DNA of 64,000 bases. It comes from Pantoea sp. CCBC3-3-1 (GTDB lineage: Bacteria > Pseudomonadota > Gammaproteobacteria > Enterobacterales > Enterobacteriaceae). The stretch's first letter is position 1. Each line of letters begins with the position of its first letter. A program made the position numbers and the translations under genes. Of this stretch, positions 9,332-18,259 are shown piece after piece. The stretch covers positions 1,922,001 to 1,986,000 of the forward strand of contig NZ_CP034363.1 of the NCBI RefSeq assembly GCF_007981265.1. Direction: 5' to 3'. Under the pieces are notes generated by a model. That model made no database searches, had not been told where the DNA came from, and was given only the letters and a program-made list of their open reading frames with translations.

Positions 9332-11443
9332 CTAGTGAGGGGGGATAGCCTGAACCGGCGGAGCAATATTTGCCGCAGTGCTGCCAGACGGCCGTCCAGG
9401 ACTCTCAAGATTAAACGCCAATTTTCTCATCACCAGCGCATTATCACGCGCGAACGGTGAAGTCTGGATCTGCCGATCCAGTAACTGGCTCAGATGCCAG
9501 TCAAGCTGCTGAAGCTGACGCGTCGTCACGTTGGCAGGCAACGTACGCTGCAAATTTTGCATTACCCAGCCGCGTAAAAATTCGCCATCGTAGCTGCGGG
9601 GCTGATACAGCATTTGATAAGCGCGCAGTGCATTGCGGCTGAATTCGCTATCGTCGCCTTTATCATTACGTAAAGTTTGCGTGATGTTCTGTGCCACGCG
9701 CGGCAGCAGCAACGTTTTTAACGCGTTCTGATAAAAGCCCTGTGCGGCGGCGTTAATCTGATCGCCACGGTACAGGCCGCCGCGCATGCTCAAAGGCGGC
9801 TCGTCAAGCCGGAAGCTACTGCTTTGCGGCAGGGCCACCAGGCTATTTAAGAAGGGTAGCAGATCCAGGATATCTCCGTGGTTATTGCCGATCAGTTGCT
9901 GAGCCTGACGGTCCACCGGGGGAAGCCGTGCTTCAACCTGTTGCAGATACTGCTGATTTTTATAGTAACTGGTGGCCCAAAGCAGGGTGGCGAGGATCAG
10001 CGCCAGGCCAAGCGAAGCGTAGCCCGTCCAGTGCAGCAGGCGATTGCGGTGTTCCCATGACCGATCGCTGCCCGCCAGCTCGCTCTCCTGAAAGATCAGA
10101 TCGCTCATCAGCGCACGAATAAAGTAGCTCTGGCCTTTATTGGCAGGAATGGGCGCAATGCGGTTGACGCTGTTCCAGCTGGCGATAGGATGGCTGGAAG
10201 CCTGCGGCAGCTGAAGTTTGCGGGTCAGCTCTCCCATAATGCGATCGAAAGGCAGACCTTCCTGCGTGCCGCTGGTGAAAAACAGCCCGCGCGGCGCCCA
10301 GGGTATTTCACCCTCTTTCTCTGCGAAGACAATATCCAGATATTCCGCCAGTAGCGGACGCAGTGAAGCAAATTCCTGTGGGAAGAGAAAACAGTCGGCG
10401 CGCTGCGTCAGGTCGCTTTCCTTCGCCATTCTGCCAGCCAGCCCGGTTTGCAAACGCAGCGTCATGTCGTTGAACTGTTCAGTAAACAGTGACGTTAACG
10501 ATTGTCCAGCAGGTCGCTCGGCGCCCCATGGGAAACCAAAGCCCCAAATACGGTCGCGCTGCGTTTTATCCAGCGTACCGTAATAGCTCATAAAACCTTT
10601 CAGTAAATCGGTCTTGGTCACCATGATGTAGACCGGGAAGTGGATCCCGGTTTGCTGGTGCAGCTCCGCCATGCGGGTACGCAACGCCTGAGCCTGAAAA
10701 CGACGAGCCTCGGCGGAGTCGCTTAACAGATCCGCGACGCTGATCGCCATAATCACGCCGTTAATCGGCTGGCGCGTCCGGTAGCGCTTAAGCAGATTAA
10801 TAAAGGTCTGCCATTCGCTGGCATCTCTTGCCCGCTGGCTTTCCTGAAGCGTATAGCGTCCTGCGGTATCCAGCAGCACCGCTTCCTGAGTAAACCACCA
10901 GTCGCAATGGCGAGTACCGCCCACGCCCCGCAAGGCCGTTCTGCCGATGCTTTCGCCCAGAGGAAACTCAAGACCTGAGTTGATCAGCGCGGTAGTTTTT
11001 CCCGCTCCCGGTGCACCAACAATGATGTACCACGGCAGCTGATAGAGATATTGCGCATTGAAACGCTGAAGCCAGCCGCGTTTTTTCTTCTGCTGGGGGC
11101 CGGTGAAGTGGGTTTTCTTTAGCAGCGAAGCCGCTTCGCTGAAGAGCGCACCGAGCAGCTCTTCGGCGGCGGCCTGTTCGCTGTGATCGGCGCTGGAACG
11201 CTGCATATTGCTTAACAGCTTGCTGTTAAACCAGGCGCGGTAAAGCTGAGGGATCAGCTGGAAAAGGATCCACAGGAAATAGCACAGACCAATCGCTATC
11301 TGGCGATTAAGAGGGCTTTCCAGCCAGTGAGTATTATGGAACGACAGCTGCGGGCCGATCATCCAGATCAGCGCCGAAAGGGCGGTAATCCCTAAAAAGC
11401 TCCACAGCAGTCGGCTGAAAAAAAGCATAAACAAAGAAGGCAT
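9332..11443 (-). CDS. tssM: T6SS TssM/IcmF homologue, short form lacking most of the periplasmic domain
   Basis: TssM is the large inner-membrane protein of the T6SS membrane complex. Here it has only 703 residues, where full-length TssM usually has about 1100-1200. Two N-terminal helices (about 5-30, 46-71), a P-loop GAPGAGKT at 143-150, DTAGR at 192-196, a TKTD base motif at 277-280 and a third helix at about 470-493 are intact. Only about 210 residues remain beyond helix 3. The product ends in a Pro-rich tail after RKLAFNLES, and tagF starts 17 bp later, so the missing end is not next door in another frame. The ATG overlaps the tssL stop by one base. Confidence 0.92.
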   Translation of the reverse strand: MPSLFMLFFSRLLWSFLGITALSALIWMIGPQLSFHNTHWLESPLNRQIAIGLCYFLWILFQLIPQLYRAWFNSKLLSNMQRSSADHSEQAAAEELLGALFSEAASLLKKTHFTGPQQKKKRGWLQRFNAQYLYQLPWYIIVGAPGAGKTTALINSGLEFPLGESIGRTALRGVGGTRHCDWWFTQEAVLLDTAGRYTLQESQRARDASEWQTFINLLKRYRTRQPINGVIMAISVADLLSDSAEARRFQAQALRTRMAELHQQTGIHFPVYIMVTKTDLLKGFMSYYGTLDKTQRDRIWGFGFPWGAERPAGQSLTSLFTEQFNDMTLRLQTGLAGRMAKESDLTQRADCFLFPQEFASLRPLLAEYLDIVFAEKEGEIPWAPRGLFFTSGTQEGLPFDRIMGELTRKLQLPQASSHPIASWNSVNRIAPIPANKGQSYFIRALMSDLIFQESELAGSDRSWEHRNRLLHWTGYASLGLALILATLLWATSYYKNQQYLQQVEARLPPVDRQAQQLIGNNHGDILDLLPFLNSLVALPQSSSFRLDEPPLSMRGGLYRGDQINAAAQGFYQNALKTLLLPRVAQNITQTLRNDKGDDSEFSRNALRAYQMLYQPRSYDGEFLRGWVMQNLQRTLPANVTTRQLQQLDWHLSQLLDRQIQTSPFARDNALVMRKLAFNLESPGRPSGSTAANIAPPVQAIPPH

Positions 11444-12660
11444 CAGGATTTTCTCGCCTGGCTGGTTTTCACTTCTGGCGCTGGGAACAGAACAATTTCG
11501 ACCCGGCGGTTTTGCGCCCGGTTTTCGTCGCTATCATTAGGCAGCAACGGGCTGCTGTCGCCACGGCCTTCGCTGCGCAGTAAATGTTCCGGTTCCAGCA
11601 TCTGCTGGCGCATCTGCGCGCTAATCGAGCGCGCCTGCGCCAGGGAATATTCATAATTTGAGGCAAAGTGCGTTGAATGCACAGGCCGGTTATCGGTGTA
11701 AACGCTGATTAAAATCGTGCCTTTGATATTGTCCATCGCGGCAGAGACACGGGTGATAATCGCCCGGCCTTCCGGCGTAAGATCGCTGCCTGAAGGGCTA
11801 AACAGTTTGTCGGCGGCGATGATCACTTTGCTGCCATTAGTCCCGTCTGCCACGTCCAGCTGGCGAGCAGTAATCAAATCGTCCAGCCGCTGGCGCAGAT
11901 CTAATAGCGCCTGGCTCGAACTGTTGCGGGCAATTTCGTTCTGCGGCAGTGGCGTCTCCCAGATAGCCCGCAACAGCGGTTCAGCCGCATTGCCTAAACG
12001 CCAGTTGAGGCCTGAATAAATCATGCTGGCGATAAAAGCCGTCAGCGCAATACAGGCCCAGAGCGGTACCGGAGGACGCCATCGCGAATCACGACCGACC
12101 GGCTCCAGCGGTTGAGGCTCTGGCTGCGGCGGTAATTCACCTCGCGTATCGTTGATTAACTGCGCAAGGCGATTTCTTACCGCATCGCGTTGCAGCCTGC
12201 CTTGCTCAACCGCACGATAGCGTCCTTCATAGCCCAGCAGCAGGCAGTAGTGGATGACTTCCAGCAGCCATAAATGTTGCGCAGGCGTTTGAGAAATACG
12301 CGACAGCAGTTGAAACACTTTTTCGCCGCCCCAGCTCTCATTATGAAAAGTCACCAGCAAGCCGTTACCGGACCAGACGCCACGCGTTCCCCAGGGCGTT
12401 TGGGCCGCCGCTTCGTCCAGCACGCTGCAAAGGCAGTAGCGGGCGCCAATGATCATATCGAAAGGCAAACCGATGTTTTTGCTGCGCGCTTCAAACTGAC
12501 GAATCTCATCAACCAGCTGCTGGCGCAGGCCGGCAGGGTCATCATGCGTTGCCGCCAGGCGGATCTGTACGATTGCATTCAGCAACGGCGCTGCTGCTGC
12601 AAGTAATGGGTTTTCCTGACCGCTAAAAGTGCGGGTGTCAGCAGGGTGTTCCGGGGTCAT
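11443..12660 (-). CDS. tssL: T6SS TssL/DotU with C-terminal OmpA-type peptidoglycan-binding domain
   Basis: TssL is the second inner-membrane component of the T6SS envelope complex. Residues 15-170 form the DotU cytoplasmic bundle, with ARYCLCSVLDEA at 73-84 and HNESWGGEKVF at 106-116. One helix spans about 198-218, followed by a periplasmic OmpA-like domain (about 275-398) with the signature EGRGDSSPLLPND and NRAQNRRVEIVL, predicted to bind peptidoglycan. The 405 residues fit evolved, peptidoglycan-anchored TssL proteins. The gene shares one base with tssM. No strong ribosome site is seen before the ATG. Confidence 0.93.
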   Translation of the reverse strand: MTPEHPADTRTFSGQENPLLAAAAPLLNAIVQIRLAATHDDPAGLRQQLVDEIRQFEARSKNIGLPFDMIIGARYCLCSVLDEAAAQTPWGTRGVWSGNGLLVTFHNESWGGEKVFQLLSRISQTPAQHLWLLEVIHYCLLLGYEGRYRAVEQGRLQRDAVRNRLAQLINDTRGELPPQPEPQPLEPVGRDSRWRPPVPLWACIALTAFIASMIYSGLNWRLGNAAEPLLRAIWETPLPQNEIARNSSSQALLDLRQRLDDLITARQLDVADGTNGSKVIIAADKLFSPSGSDLTPEGRAIITRVSAAMDNIKGTILISVYTDNRPVHSTHFASNYEYSLAQARSISAQMRQQMLEPEHLLRSEGRGDSSPLLPNDSDENRAQNRRVEIVLFPAPEVKTSQARKS

Positions 12661-12761
12661 CAGGCTTTACTGTCTCAGCTGTTTGGCACCTGCAGCGCAG
12701 GCGCTATCCAATCTTATCAGACGGTGATACAGGGCCTTCCATGGCGCTGAGAATATCATGT

Positions 12762-13250
12762 CTATTCCAGAATCCAGGTGGCGGTATCGTTGTTACGGCA
12801 AGCCTTACTTTGCCCGCCAACGTCGACGCAAACTTGTTTGGCTTTGCGTGGGCGAGGGCGATCGCTGCGCAGCGTAGCGTCATACAGGTCGGTTTTGACG
12901 CCCGCTTTGTACGGCACGTAACCAATAAGCTCTTGCTGATCAGGTTCGGCTACGGCTAGCCAGTGATTTTCCACTTCGCCCAGCACGGTGAACGGCTTGC
13001 TGTTTTCCAGATAGCGCACCACCTTGCTGCCAAAGTCCGGGCCGCTCATCACCGACGCATTGTATAAAGCCCGGTAGGTTTCATTAACTGGCGTAAAGGT
13101 TTTTGGTGCATGAACGGCATGGCGATGCGTCAGCTTCACGCCATCGACTTCAGAAGTGACGAGCGTGTCGTCCGTCATCGGAGGAAGAGGAGCCTTGCAT
13201 GCAGACAGCGTCAGCACAGCCAGCAGGGTTAACGCGATGCTTATTTTCAC
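12762..13250 (-). CDS. SH3-like-domain lipoprotein upstream of tssL
   Basis: From the GTG at 13250 the product is 162 residues and begins with a lipoprotein signal, MKISIALTLLAVLTLSAC, whose Cys18 would be lipidated. Residues about 65-125 resemble a bacterial SH3 fold (ALYNASVMSGPD, FTVLGEVENHWLAV, ELIGYVPY). AGGA lies 5 bp before the GTG, which decides this start over ATG codons at 13271 and upstream. Two cysteines near the C-terminus (QVCVD, SKACRN) may pair. It lies 101 bp before tssL in the same direction. Its position suggests a T6SS-block component; the role is not known. Confidence 0.78.
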   Translation of the reverse strand: MKISIALTLLAVLTLSACKAPLPPMTDDTLVTSEVDGVKLTHRHAVHAPKTFTPVNETYRALYNASVMSGPDFGSKVVRYLENSKPFTVLGEVENHWLAVAEPDQQELIGYVPYKAGVKTDLYDATLRSDRPRPRKAKQVCVDVGGQSKACRNNDTATWILE

Positions 13251-13503
13251 AGCGATCCTCGTGAATATCATCAGTGAGTAGTAGTGTTCACAAACCCGTC
13301 TCACACGCTTCAGTCGTCTGGGCAGAAAAAAGGCCAGTCGGCTGAAAATTATTCTGTTTTACATAAAGATAAATCTGTATTCAGTTTACATGACACTTTT
13401 GAGAATGGGAACAATTGCAGTGCCCGGCCTGACATGTTATTGCAGCCAGACCAGGGCAATCCTTACTTTTAAAGAAAGCGATGTCAATTTGATAAGTTCA
13501 TTA

Positions 13504-13518
13504 GCGTGAAATTCACGC
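13504..13518. repeat. 15-bp palindrome downstream of the PEBP gene
   Basis: GCGTGAA-A-TTCACGC is a perfect dyad 24 bp past the stop of the leftward PEBP gene. It has no T-run, so it is either a weak terminator stem or a protein site. Confidence 0.3.
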
Positions 13519-13542
13519 AATGTAAGTAATCGGCAGCCTGTC

Positions 13543-14094
13543 TCAATGGTCGTTGCCGTAACGGCCGACCAGGCCAGCTGCGCCAAGCGCATGACCTTTT
13601 AATCGTTGCAATAATTCCTCACGCGTCAGCCCCTGTTCAAGTTCACTGGCGGGTAAATCGGTGGCGATGAGCGTGAAGTTGTAATGGTGCAGTCCCGTTC
13701 CGGCGGGTGGACAGGGACCATAATAGTGCAGCGTGCCGGGGCTGTTTTTACCCCCCGTGTAACCTTTGCCCTCGGTCAGCTCGCCCTGGGCAAAGCGGGT
13801 GCGCTGAGCAGGGATGTTGTAGCCAACAAAATGGTTTACGCCCAGGCCTTTCGCGCCGACCGGGTCGACAATCGTCAGGGCAAAACTTTTCGTCCCCTCC
13901 GGCGGGTTAGTCCAGCTTAACGCGGGCGAAACGTTTTCACCGGTACAGCTGATATTGCCTTTGGCCGCGCCAGCAAATTTCTTCTGAAGTACCGCGTTGT
14001 CATTAAAATCTGGCGAGCTGAGTGAAAAAAGGGGGGCAGCATAGGCGGCGTTGATGTTCGCCACCAGTGCCATCGCGAGTAAGGTTTTTTTCAT
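13543..14094 (-). CDS. Secreted YbhB/YbcL-family (PEBP-like) protein
   Basis: A 183-residue phosphatidylethanolamine-binding-protein-like protein. The ATG at 14094 follows AGGAAC and starts a signal peptide (MKKTLLAMALVANINAAYA), so it is probably periplasmic. Family motifs are clear: NISCTGENVSPALSWTNPP, FALTIVDP, VNHFVGYNIP, then GPCPPAGTGLHHYNFTLIATD near the C-terminus. E. coli YbcL is the secreted paralogue. The substrate is unknown. It is divergent from ychO, with a 207-bp gap that must contain both promoters, and is outside the T6SS-type operon by a 292-bp gap. Confidence 0.9.
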   Translation of the reverse strand: MKKTLLAMALVANINAAYAAPLFSLSSPDFNDNAVLQKKFAGAAKGNISCTGENVSPALSWTNPPEGTKSFALTIVDPVGAKGLGVNHFVGYNIPAQRTRFAQGELTEGKGYTGGKNSPGTLHYYGPCPPAGTGLHHYNFTLIATDLPASELEQGLTREELLQRLKGHALGAAGLVGRYGNDH

Positions 14095-14301
14095 CGTCAC
14101 GTTCCTGTTTGGCGGGTCTGCGCAAAGTCTGGTCGATAAATACACGATCTGCCAGTGGCTTAACCCGGCGTCCATGAATCAATTGCCGCAGAAGGTGCCG
14201 TTAGCGGGGCAAAAGTGTTAAGCTGGCATTTATCTGATTTTGTGAGCCATCTTCCATTTTCATCGATTAAATTAGCTTGCCAGATGGCAAATTTTGAAAT
14301 T

Positions 14302-15726
14302 ATGAAAAATTTTAACCATTGTTCCCTGCCGATCGCATCGCTACTTTTCTTTACGGCCGCCAGCCCGTTTGCGCAGGCGCTAACCACGGATACTCGCGTC
14401 GCCAGCGCGCCTTTTGCCGATCCCGCACGTTTTAGTGATTCGCTGCCTGATTTGGGCAGTGATAAAACGGGCGACACGGCGCTATCGAAGCGTGTCGCAG
14501 AAGCAATGAAAAGTATTGGCCAGGCCAGTATGAGCAGCGATGATGATAAATCGCTGGGCAGCGAAGCCGGGCAGTGGGCGTTTGAACATTTTCGTGATGA
14601 AGCGGCACGCCGGGCGGAAAGTGAAGGGAAAGAGCTGCTGTCGCCTTACGGTCGCGCGACGCTGTCGCTGATGGTCGACAGCAAAGGCAACTTTGATGGC
14701 ACCTCCGCGCAGCTGGTCACGCCCTGGCAGGATAATTATCAGTATCTCACCTTCAGCCAATTGGGTATTGAGCAAAGCGATTATGGCCTGGTAGGCAATG
14801 CCGGTCTGGGGCAGCGCTGGCTGCTCGGCAGCTGGCGTCTGGGTTATAACGCGTTTGTTGATGACCAGTTCGAATCCGATCTTCAGCGCGGCTCGCTGGG
14901 AGCAGAAGCCTGGAGCAATTTTCTGCGCTTTTCCGCCAATTACTATCAACCGCTTTCAAGCTGGCGGCAAAACGCGGCTGACTCGCAAATGCGTATGGCG
15001 CGCGGGTACGATATTACTACGCAGGGATATCTGCCGTTTTACCAGCAGCTTGGCCTGTCGGTAAGTTATGAGCGCTATCTGGGCAATAACGTCGATCTGT
15101 TTAACAGCGGCACCGTCAGCAGCAACCCTGCGGCCATTGAGCTGGGCGTCAGCTATACGCCGGTGCCGCTGTTTACGCTCACTGCCAGCCATAAAACGGC
15201 GGACACCGGCGAAACGCAGGATCAGCTGGGATTGAAGATGAACTACCAGATCGGCGTGGCTATCAGTAAGCAACTTTCGGCCGACAACGTTGCCGCAGCG
15301 CGTTCGCTAAGCGGCAGCCGCTATGATGTGGTAAGCCGCAACAATCTGCCCGTCATGGAGTTCCGCCAGCAGAAAACCCTGTCGGTGTTTTTAGCGACGC
15401 CGCCGTGGCAGGTGATGCCGGGTGAAACGCTGCCGTTGAAATTGCAGATCCGTCATAGCAACCCTGTCGCTGCGGTCAGCTGGCAAGGCGATACCCAGGC
15501 CCTCAGCCTGACGCCGCCAGCGGATAACACAGATCCTCAGGGCTGGAGTATTATTATTCCTGCCTGGGACAGCTCGCCGGAGGCCAGTAATGAATATCGC
15601 CTGTCGGTGACGGTTGAGGACAGCAAGCAGCAGCGCGTCACCTCTAACTGGATCACATTGAAATTGACGCCGCCGGTGACGTTGCAGGATCCTGATGCCA
15701 GCCACTTTGACCTGTTAGCGCCCTGA
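14302..15726 (+). CDS. ychO: YchO, inverse-autotransporter beta-barrel protein
   Basis: An outer-membrane protein of the intimin/invasin beta-barrel family. From the ATG at 14302 (474 residues) it begins with a signal peptide ending SPFAQA. The barrel follows (SPYGRATLSLMV, GQRWLLGSWRLGYNAFVDD, MARGYDITTQGYLPFYQQLG, VDLFNSGT), then one C-terminal Ig-like segment (about 370-465). It matches E. coli YchO/YchP throughout, including ETLPLKLQIR. Start choice is uncertain: an ATG at 14284 is also possible and neither has a good ribosome site. The protein has been linked to adhesion; its ligand is not known. Confidence 0.9.
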   Translation: MKNFNHCSLPIASLLFFTAASPFAQALTTDTRVASAPFADPARFSDSLPDLGSDKTGDTALSKRVAEAMKSIGQASMSSDDDKSLGSEAGQWAFEHFRDEAARRAESEGKELLSPYGRATLSLMVDSKGNFDGTSAQLVTPWQDNYQYLTFSQLGIEQSDYGLVGNAGLGQRWLLGSWRLGYNAFVDDQFESDLQRGSLGAEAWSNFLRFSANYYQPLSSWRQNAADSQMRMARGYDITTQGYLPFYQQLGLSVSYERYLGNNVDLFNSGTVSSNPAAIELGVSYTPVPLFTLTASHKTADTGETQDQLGLKMNYQIGVAISKQLSADNVAAARSLSGSRYDVVSRNNLPVMEFRQQKTLSVFLATPPWQVMPGETLPLKLQIRHSNPVAAVSWQGDTQALSLTPPADNTDPQGWSIIIPAWDSSPEASNEYRLSVTVEDSKQQRVTSNWITLKLTPPVTLQDPDASHFDLLAP

Positions 15727-15802
15727 TAATGGCAATGGATAAAACGTCCGACGCTATGACGGGAAGTTGTCAGCATTTACTTACTGCCTGAGCCTGTTCA
15801 CT

Positions 15803-16708
15803 ATGATTATTCGTCCGCATCGCAACTGGTTTCTCCGTCTCTTTTCCTGGCACGGCTCTGTGCTGCCCGATATTCTGTTTCGCCTGAGCCTGAATCTGCT
15901 GATGTCAGTCGTGGCCATTTTCAGCCTCGACTGGTATGAGACGCTGGGGGTGAAACTGACGCTGGCACCGTTCAGTCTGCTCGGCGTCTCCATCGCGATC
16001 TTCCTTGGTTTCCGTAACAGCGTTTGCTATGCACGCTACACCGAAGCCCGACTGCTGTGGGGCGGATTGCTGATCAACTGCCGTAACTTTCTGCGACTGG
16101 CACTTACGGTTGCGCCAGCTGATGGCCCGAGGATTGGCGCGTTGCTGATGGCGTTCAGCTATAGCCTGAAACACCAGCTGCGGCAGACCGATGCCAAAGC
16201 GGACATGTATCATTATCTGGGGGATGAAGCGGAAGACATTTTGCGGCGTCGCGCGCCAACCAATGCTATCGCGATGAAAATTTCGCAGTGGCTGGCTGAA
16301 CAGCGGCGCAGCGGTAACGTCTCTGATATCGTGTTTGCCCAGCTTGATAACAGTCTTAACCAGCTTTCTCAGGTATTGGGTGGCTGTGAACGCCTGGCGA
16401 GTATGCCGGTTCCCTTCGCTTATGGCCTGTTGCTGCACCGCACGGTTTATCTGTTTTGTACGCTGCTGCCTTTCGCGCTGGTGCCCGATTTACACTATAT
16501 GACGCCGCTGGTCTCGGTGTTTATCGCCTACAGTTTTCTGTCGCTGGATAAGCTGGCGGAAGAGCTGGAGATGCCGTTTGGTTATGCCAATAACCATTTG
16601 CCGATGGATGCCATGTGTACCAATATTGCCATTAACCTGATGGAAATGAATAACCAGCGCGAACTGCCGTCCGCGCCGGTTCCTGACGGGCGCTATCGTT
16701 TAACGTAA
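15803..16708 (+). CDS. yneE: Bestrophin-family ion channel YneE
   Basis: An inner-membrane bestrophin homologue of 301 residues (MIIRPHRNWFLRLFSWHGSVLP from the chosen ATG). Four hydrophobic helices are visible at about 24-42, 49-67, 205-230 and 235-250. The FSLLGVSIAIFLGFRN segment is the conserved pore-region motif, and ELEMPFGYANNHLPMDAMC near the C-terminus is diagnostic. Bacterial bestrophins form pentameric, mostly cation-selective channels; the physiological role is unclear. An upstream in-frame start at 15767 is less likely. Its stop codon abuts the stop of the convergent porin gene with no spacer. Confidence 0.92.
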   Translation: MIIRPHRNWFLRLFSWHGSVLPDILFRLSLNLLMSVVAIFSLDWYETLGVKLTLAPFSLLGVSIAIFLGFRNSVCYARYTEARLLWGGLLINCRNFLRLALTVAPADGPRIGALLMAFSYSLKHQLRQTDAKADMYHYLGDEAEDILRRRAPTNAIAMKISQWLAEQRRSGNVSDIVFAQLDNSLNQLSQVLGGCERLASMPVPFAYGLLLHRTVYLFCTLLPFALVPDLHYMTPLVSVFIAYSFLSLDKLAEELEMPFGYANNHLPMDAMCTNIAINLMEMNNQRELPSAPVPDGRYRLT

Positions 16709-17776
16709 TCAGAATTGATAAGTCAGCCCCACGCCGGTAATGTCGTCGGTTGCGGCACCAAGTGGATTATTGTCTTTTAGCAGGTTAATACGGTATTCCG
16801 CATAGGCCAGCATATTTTTATTAAAGTAATAGCTGGCACCGGCACTGATATATTTGTACAGATCCACGTTGCCGATGTTTTCAATATCCTTACCGCGTGA
16901 GGTAACAAAGGCCAGGGAAGGGCGCAAACCATTCAGGAACTGATATTGTGCGACCGCTTCAAAATTCTGAGCCTTATTGGCAAAGCCGCCGCTAACCGGC
17001 GTAGCGTTATGCGTTTCGCCATACATCGCCGCCAGATAAATCAAATTGGCATCGTATTTCACCGCCGTCGACCAAAGTTCGGCGCGATCGCCTTCGCCAC
17101 GCGCGGCCTGATTCTGGGCCGTTGTGCGGTCTACGCTGGCCCATGCCGCCGCCAGACCCAGCCCGAAATCAGCCGTCCAGGAAAGGGAGGCGGCGTAACC
17201 ATCGCCATTAGAGCGGCGTACGGCATCCGTTCCGCTGCGTTCATTTTTACCCTGATACTGTGCAGCAATATTCAGCCCCTCTACCAGCCCAAAAAAGTCG
17301 CTGTTGCGCCAGGTAGCAACGCCGCCTGCACGTCCGGCTAAAAAGCTGTCGCTATAACCTGAGTCGCCGCCAAACTTCGGCAGCATATCGGTATAGGAGA
17401 GGGCATCATAAACAAGACCGTAATTACGCCCATAGTCAAAAGAGCCATACTTGCCGAATTTCAGACCCGCGTAACCCAGACGAGTTTTATTTCCGGTTTG
17501 CGCATCGCTACCTTCCGAGTTATTGAGCTGAAACTGGTACTGCCACATGCCATAGCCCGTGAGCTGGTCATTGATTTGCGTTTCCCCTTTAAAACCCAAA
17601 CGAGCAAAAGAGACGTCACCATTATTGGCTTCATCTGAAGAAAAGAGATGCCCGGCATTCACTTTTCCTGCCAGATCCAGTTTGTTACCGTCCTTATTAT
17701 AAATTTCAGCGGCGTTAGCACTACCAAACGTTATTAGTGTCGGGATTGCCCATAGGATTACATTGCGCTTCATCAT
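16709..17776 (-). CDS. OmpC/OmpF-type general porin
   Basis: A 355-residue trimeric outer-membrane porin. The signal peptide ends SANA; mature [17 protein letters not shown] is the standard N-terminus, and the last residue is Phe (GLTYQF), needed for BAM insertion. [14 protein letters not shown] and [25 protein letters not shown] strands are typical. The constriction loop (L3) reads [20 protein letters not shown], where E. coli porins have PEFGGD, so the negative charge of PEF is replaced by Lys. Tandem ATGs lie at 17776 and 17773. The long AT-rich upstream region and an OmpR-like site suggest osmotic control. Confidence 0.95.
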   Translation of the reverse strand: MMKRNVILWAIPTLITFGSANAAEIYNKDGNKLDLAGKVNAGHLFSSDEANNGDVSFARLGFKGETQINDQLTGYGMWQYQFQLNNSEGSDAQTGNKTRLGYAGLKFGKYGSFDYGRNYGLVYDALSYTDMLPKFGGDSGYSDSFLAGRAGGVATWRNSDFFGLVEGLNIAAQYQGKNERSGTDAVRRSNGDGYAASLSWTADFGLGLAAAWASVDRTTAQNQAARGEGDRAELWSTAVKYDANLIYLAAMYGETHNATPVSGGFANKAQNFEAVAQYQFLNGLRPSLAFVTSRGKDIENIGNVDLYKYISAGASYYFNKNMLAYAEYRINLLKDNNPLGAATDDITGVGLTYQF

Positions 17777-17865
17777 TTTTTACCCTGTGAATTATTTATA
17801 TTTTTTGAGGTGTTAACTAGCATCGGGAAGAAAAATAACGGCTAACTATTTTTATCAGAATTCAT

Positions 17866-17885
17866 TACTTGTAACAAATTGTAAT
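17866..17885 (-). promoter_or_regulatory. OmpR-like binding site upstream of the porin gene
   Basis: Read on the porin strand the segment is ATTACAATTTGTTACAAGTA. It matches the remembered E. coli ompF F1 OmpR site at about 13 of 20 positions, including the TTAC...GTTACA core. It is 90-109 bp before the porin start, a suitable place for an activator site. Confidence 0.4.
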
Positions 17886-18242
17886 TTAAGATTGCGTGGG
17901 GGTTTTTATGGGCTTTTATAAACGGGGGATAATGGGGTTTATGTGGCAGGAATCTGTTAATATGATTTTTTGTTATAACAGTTAAATTATTATATTATTG
18001 ATTTTAAAGTGTTTTTTATATCTAAAGCCTGGGATTTTACCTTTCTTTCTCTCTTGCAAAATATTTTTTATTTGGCAGGGCGTTTATTTGCGACGTAACT
18101 AAATAAAAAGTGATTTTGTTATCCATAAAAATATTTTGCTTTTCTCTGCTTGCAATGTTTTCACGATGTTTCAATGAATTTCCGCCGGGTTTCATTTCCT
18201 CCACAAATGTCTTTCAAAGGTTCGCTGGAGCCAGACGTTCAG

Positions 18243-18259
18243 TGCGCAATCAGGGTGCA
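18243..18259 (+). promoter_or_regulatory. Candidate NtrC site upstream of astC
   Basis: TGCGCAATCAGGGTGCA compares with the NtrC pattern TGCACC-N5-GGTGCA: the right half is exact and the left half has two mismatches. It lies about 245 bp before the sigma-54 promoter, farther than usual but possible for an enhancer. A weaker half-site (AGTGCGC) follows 15 bp later. Confidence 0.4.

Noticed and set aside
9332-9345. Frameshift splitting tssM, with the missing C-terminus in another frame
   Set aside because: tagF follows 17 bp later with its own ribosome site and no TssM-like residues occur in other frames downstream.
17908-17985. A 25-codon ORF with a GGGGG sequence before its ATG in the porin-ast gap
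   Set aside because: The composition follows the surrounding AT-rich DNA, no homologue is recognised, and one purine run is weak evidence for translation.
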